Assembly: GCA_002297665.1 (NCBI GenBank) | Contig: DBMS01000310.1 | Coordinates: forward strand, 1-7,332 | Origin: Holophagaceae bacterium UBA692 | Lineage (GTDB): Bacteria > Acidobacteriota > Holophagae > Holophagales > Holophagaceae | DNA: 7,332 nt | Direction: 5' to 3' | Part shown: positions 5,915 through 7,332 of the stretch, piece by piece | How positions within the stretch are numbered: the stretch's first letter is position 1 | Layout of the letters: each line of letters opens with the position of its first letter | The notes under the pieces: model-generated | Databases searched by the model: none | What the model saw: only the letters and a program-made list of their open reading frames with translations | What the model was told of the DNA's origin: nothing | Made by a program: the position numbers and the translations under genes

Positions 5915-7288
5915 ATGTCCTTCTCCCTCGCACTGCCCGTGTCCAGCGTCAGCCAGCACGTCCAGATCTTTTTCGAAAGGCTCATCGCCAAGAACCCCGG
6001 CGAGAACGAGTTCCACCAGGCCGTGAAGGAGGTGGTGGAAACCCTGGTTCCCTGCCTGGAGCGCCACCCCGAATACCTCAGCCACCGGATCCTCGAGCGG
6101 ATCACCGAGCCCGACCGCATCATCCAGTTCCGCGTCACCTGGCAGGACGACAAGGGCGAGATCCACATCAACAAGGCCTACCGGGTGGAGTTCAACAACG
6201 CCATCGGGCCCTACAAGGGCGGCCTGCGCCTGCATCCTTCCGTGAACCTCGGGATCCTGAAGTTCCTGGGGTTCGAGCAGGTCCTCAAGAACAGCCTCAC
6301 CACCGTGCCCATGGGCGGCGCCAAGGGCGGTTCGGACTTCGATCCCAAGGGCAAGTCGGACTGGGAGGTCATGCGGTTCTGCCAGGCGTTCATGAAGGAG
6401 CTCTACCGCCACATCGGCGCCAACATCGACGTGCCCGCGGGGGACATCGGCGTGGGCGGCCGGGAGATCGGATACCTCTTCGGGGAGTACAAGAAGCTCA
6501 CCCATTCCTGGGAGGGCGTGCTCACCGGGAAGGGCCTGGCCTGGGGCGGCTCCCTGATCCGGCCGGAAGCCACGGGCTACGGCGCCACCTACTTCGCCGA
6601 GGAGATGCTCAACACGCGCGGCGACAGCCTGAAGGGCAAGACCTGCGCCGTCTCCGGCTCGGGGAACGTGGCCCAGTACACCGTCCAGAAGGTGAACCAG
6701 TTCGGCGGCAAGGTCATCACCCTCTCCGACAGCAACGGCACCATCGTGGACAAGAACGGCATCGACGCCGAGAAGCTGGCCTGGGTGCTGGACCTCAAGA
6801 ACAACCGCCGGGGCCGCATCCAGGAGTACGCCGATAAGTTCGGGTGCGAGTACTTCGAAGGCATGCGCCCGTGGTTCGTGAAGTGCGACGTGGCCTTCCC
6901 CAGCGCCACCCAGAACGAGGTGAACAAGGAAGAGGCCCAGATGCTCGTGGACCACGGCTGCTTCGTGGTCTCCGAGGGCGCCAACATGCCCAGCACGCCC
7001 GACGCCGTGGAGGTGTTCCTCCGCAACCGGATCCTCTACGGCCCCGGCAAGGCCGCCAACGCCGGCGGCGTGGCCACGTCGGGCCTGGAGATGGCGCAGA
7101 ACGCCTCCTTCTCCAGCTGGGGCACCGAGGAGGTCGACGCCAGGCTCCACACCATCATGAAGCGCATCCACAAGACCTGCGTGGACACCGCCCTGGAATA
7201 CGGGGACCCGGGCAACTACGTCCTGGGCGCCAACATCGGCGGATTCATCAAGGTGGCCAACGCCATGATCGACCAGGGCATCGTCTAG
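5915..7288 (+). CDS. gdhA: NADP-type glutamate dehydrogenase
   Basis: This cytoplasmic enzyme converts 2-oxoglutarate, ammonium and NADPH to glutamate and NADP, usually as a homohexamer, linking nitrogen assimilation to the citric acid cycle. It has 457 residues, close to the 447 of E. coli GdhA, and appears complete. What is seen: the substrate-binding segment GPYKGGLRLHPSVN with K101; PMGGAKGGSDFDP (132-144) with the predicted catalytic lysine K137; DVPAGDIGVGGREIG (172-186) with the predicted catalytic aspartate D177; GSGNVA (248-253), the dinucleotide-binding turn; SDSNG (271-275) after the second strand of that fold, as in NADP-type enzymes; and ATSGLEMAQN around S389. The C-terminus ends in ANIGGFIKVANAMIDQGIV, as expected for the family. 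A136 replaces the glycine found in the E. coli GGGKGG motif, a mild variation also seen in other GDH branches. The ATG at 5915 has a strong AAGGAG. The gene has its own promoter and a CRP-like site upstream, so it is probably transcribed separately from the giant gene. Cofactor preference is inferred from overall similarity. Confidence 0.97.
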   Translation: MSFSLALPVSSVSQHVQIFFERLIAKNPGENEFHQAVKEVVETLVPCLERHPEYLSHRILERITEPDRIIQFRVTWQDDKGEIHINKAYRVEFNNAIGPYKGGLRLHPSVNLGILKFLGFEQVLKNSLTTVPMGGAKGGSDFDPKGKSDWEVMRFCQAFMKELYRHIGANIDVPAGDIGVGGREIGYLFGEYKKLTHSWEGVLTGKGLAWGGSLIRPEATGYGATYFAEEMLNTRGDSLKGKTCAVSGSGNVAQYTVQKVNQFGGKVITLSDSNGTIVDKNGIDAEKLAWVLDLKNNRRGRIQEYADKFGCEYFEGMRPWFVKCDVAFPSATQNEVNKEEAQMLVDHGCFVVSEGANMPSTPDAVEVFLRNRILYGPGKAANAGGVATSGLEMAQNASFSSWGTEEVDARLHTIMKRIHKTCVDTALEYGDPGNYVLGANIGGFIKVANAMIDQGIV

Positions 7289-7300
7289 ACCCCGTCCATC

Positions 7301-7323
7301 GGCCCCGCTCTGAATGAGGGGCC
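7301..7323 (+). terminator. Possible hairpin terminator after gdhA
   Basis: GGCCCC (7301-7306) and GGGGCC (7318-7323) form a 6-bp GC stem 12 bases after the gdhA stop; inside it CTC (7308-7310) and GAG (7316-7318) offer an alternative inner pairing. No T-run is seen within the 9 bases left in the window. It could therefore be the stem of a terminator whose tail lies outside, or only a structure that protects the 3' end. Confidence 0.35.
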
Positions 7324-7332
7324 CGGAGCATG

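Noticed and set aside
5909..7171. Minus-strand open frame of 420 codons opposite gdhA
   Set aside because: The plus-strand frame is an end-to-end match to the GdhA family; the antisense translation is low-complexity and has no family features.
7316..7332. ATG at the last three bases as the start of a next gene with GAGGGG upstream
   Set aside because: The purine run is part of a hairpin arm and no coding sequence is available beyond the window, so it cannot be supported.

Overview
The window is very GC-rich DNA in all three genes, with a strong preference for G or C at third codon positions. It carries three protein-coding genes and short, compact regulatory gaps. There are no RNA genes, mobile elements or CRISPR arrays that I can see. 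The base composition, together with a giant HD/nucleotidyltransferase protein next to an NADP-type glutamate dehydrogenase, would fit a Holophaga/Geothrix-like member of the Acidobacteriota. That is recall and inference, not proof; other high-GC Gram-negative bacteria are possible.

Layout: positions 1-21 hold the right half of a factor-independent terminator, probably serving a plus-strand gene that lies to the left. A short nitroreductase-family flavoprotein gene (38-547, minus strand) converges on it. A 150-bp gap (548-697) holds two back-to-back sigma-70-type promoters, one for the nitroreductase and one for the gene to the right. That gene (698-5476, plus strand) fills two thirds of the window and encodes a 1592-residue multidomain protein. 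It has an N-terminal HD metal-dependent phosphohydrolase-like domain, a long helical-repeat middle, an NMNAT/NadD-like nucleotidyltransferase domain near residues 896-1085, and about 490 C-terminal residues that I cannot firmly assign. A 438-bp gap (5477-5914) follows. It contains a CRP/FNR-family-like palindrome, a good sigma-70 promoter and a structured GC-rich leader. The last gene, gdhA (5915-7288, plus strand), is a complete hexameric NADP-type glutamate dehydrogenase. A small GC hairpin follows it at the right edge.

How they might work together: all three proteins touch nicotinamide-cofactor chemistry. The nitroreductase should be an NAD(P)H-dependent flavoenzyme, the giant protein contains an adenylyltransferase fold of the kind that makes NAD precursors, and GdhA uses NADP(H) to fix ammonium. 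Each gene appears to have its own promoter, so this is a neighbourhood theme and not an operon. The most interesting item is the giant protein, whose combination of domains in one chain suggests a nucleotide or NAD-metabolism enzyme or sensor of unknown specific function.
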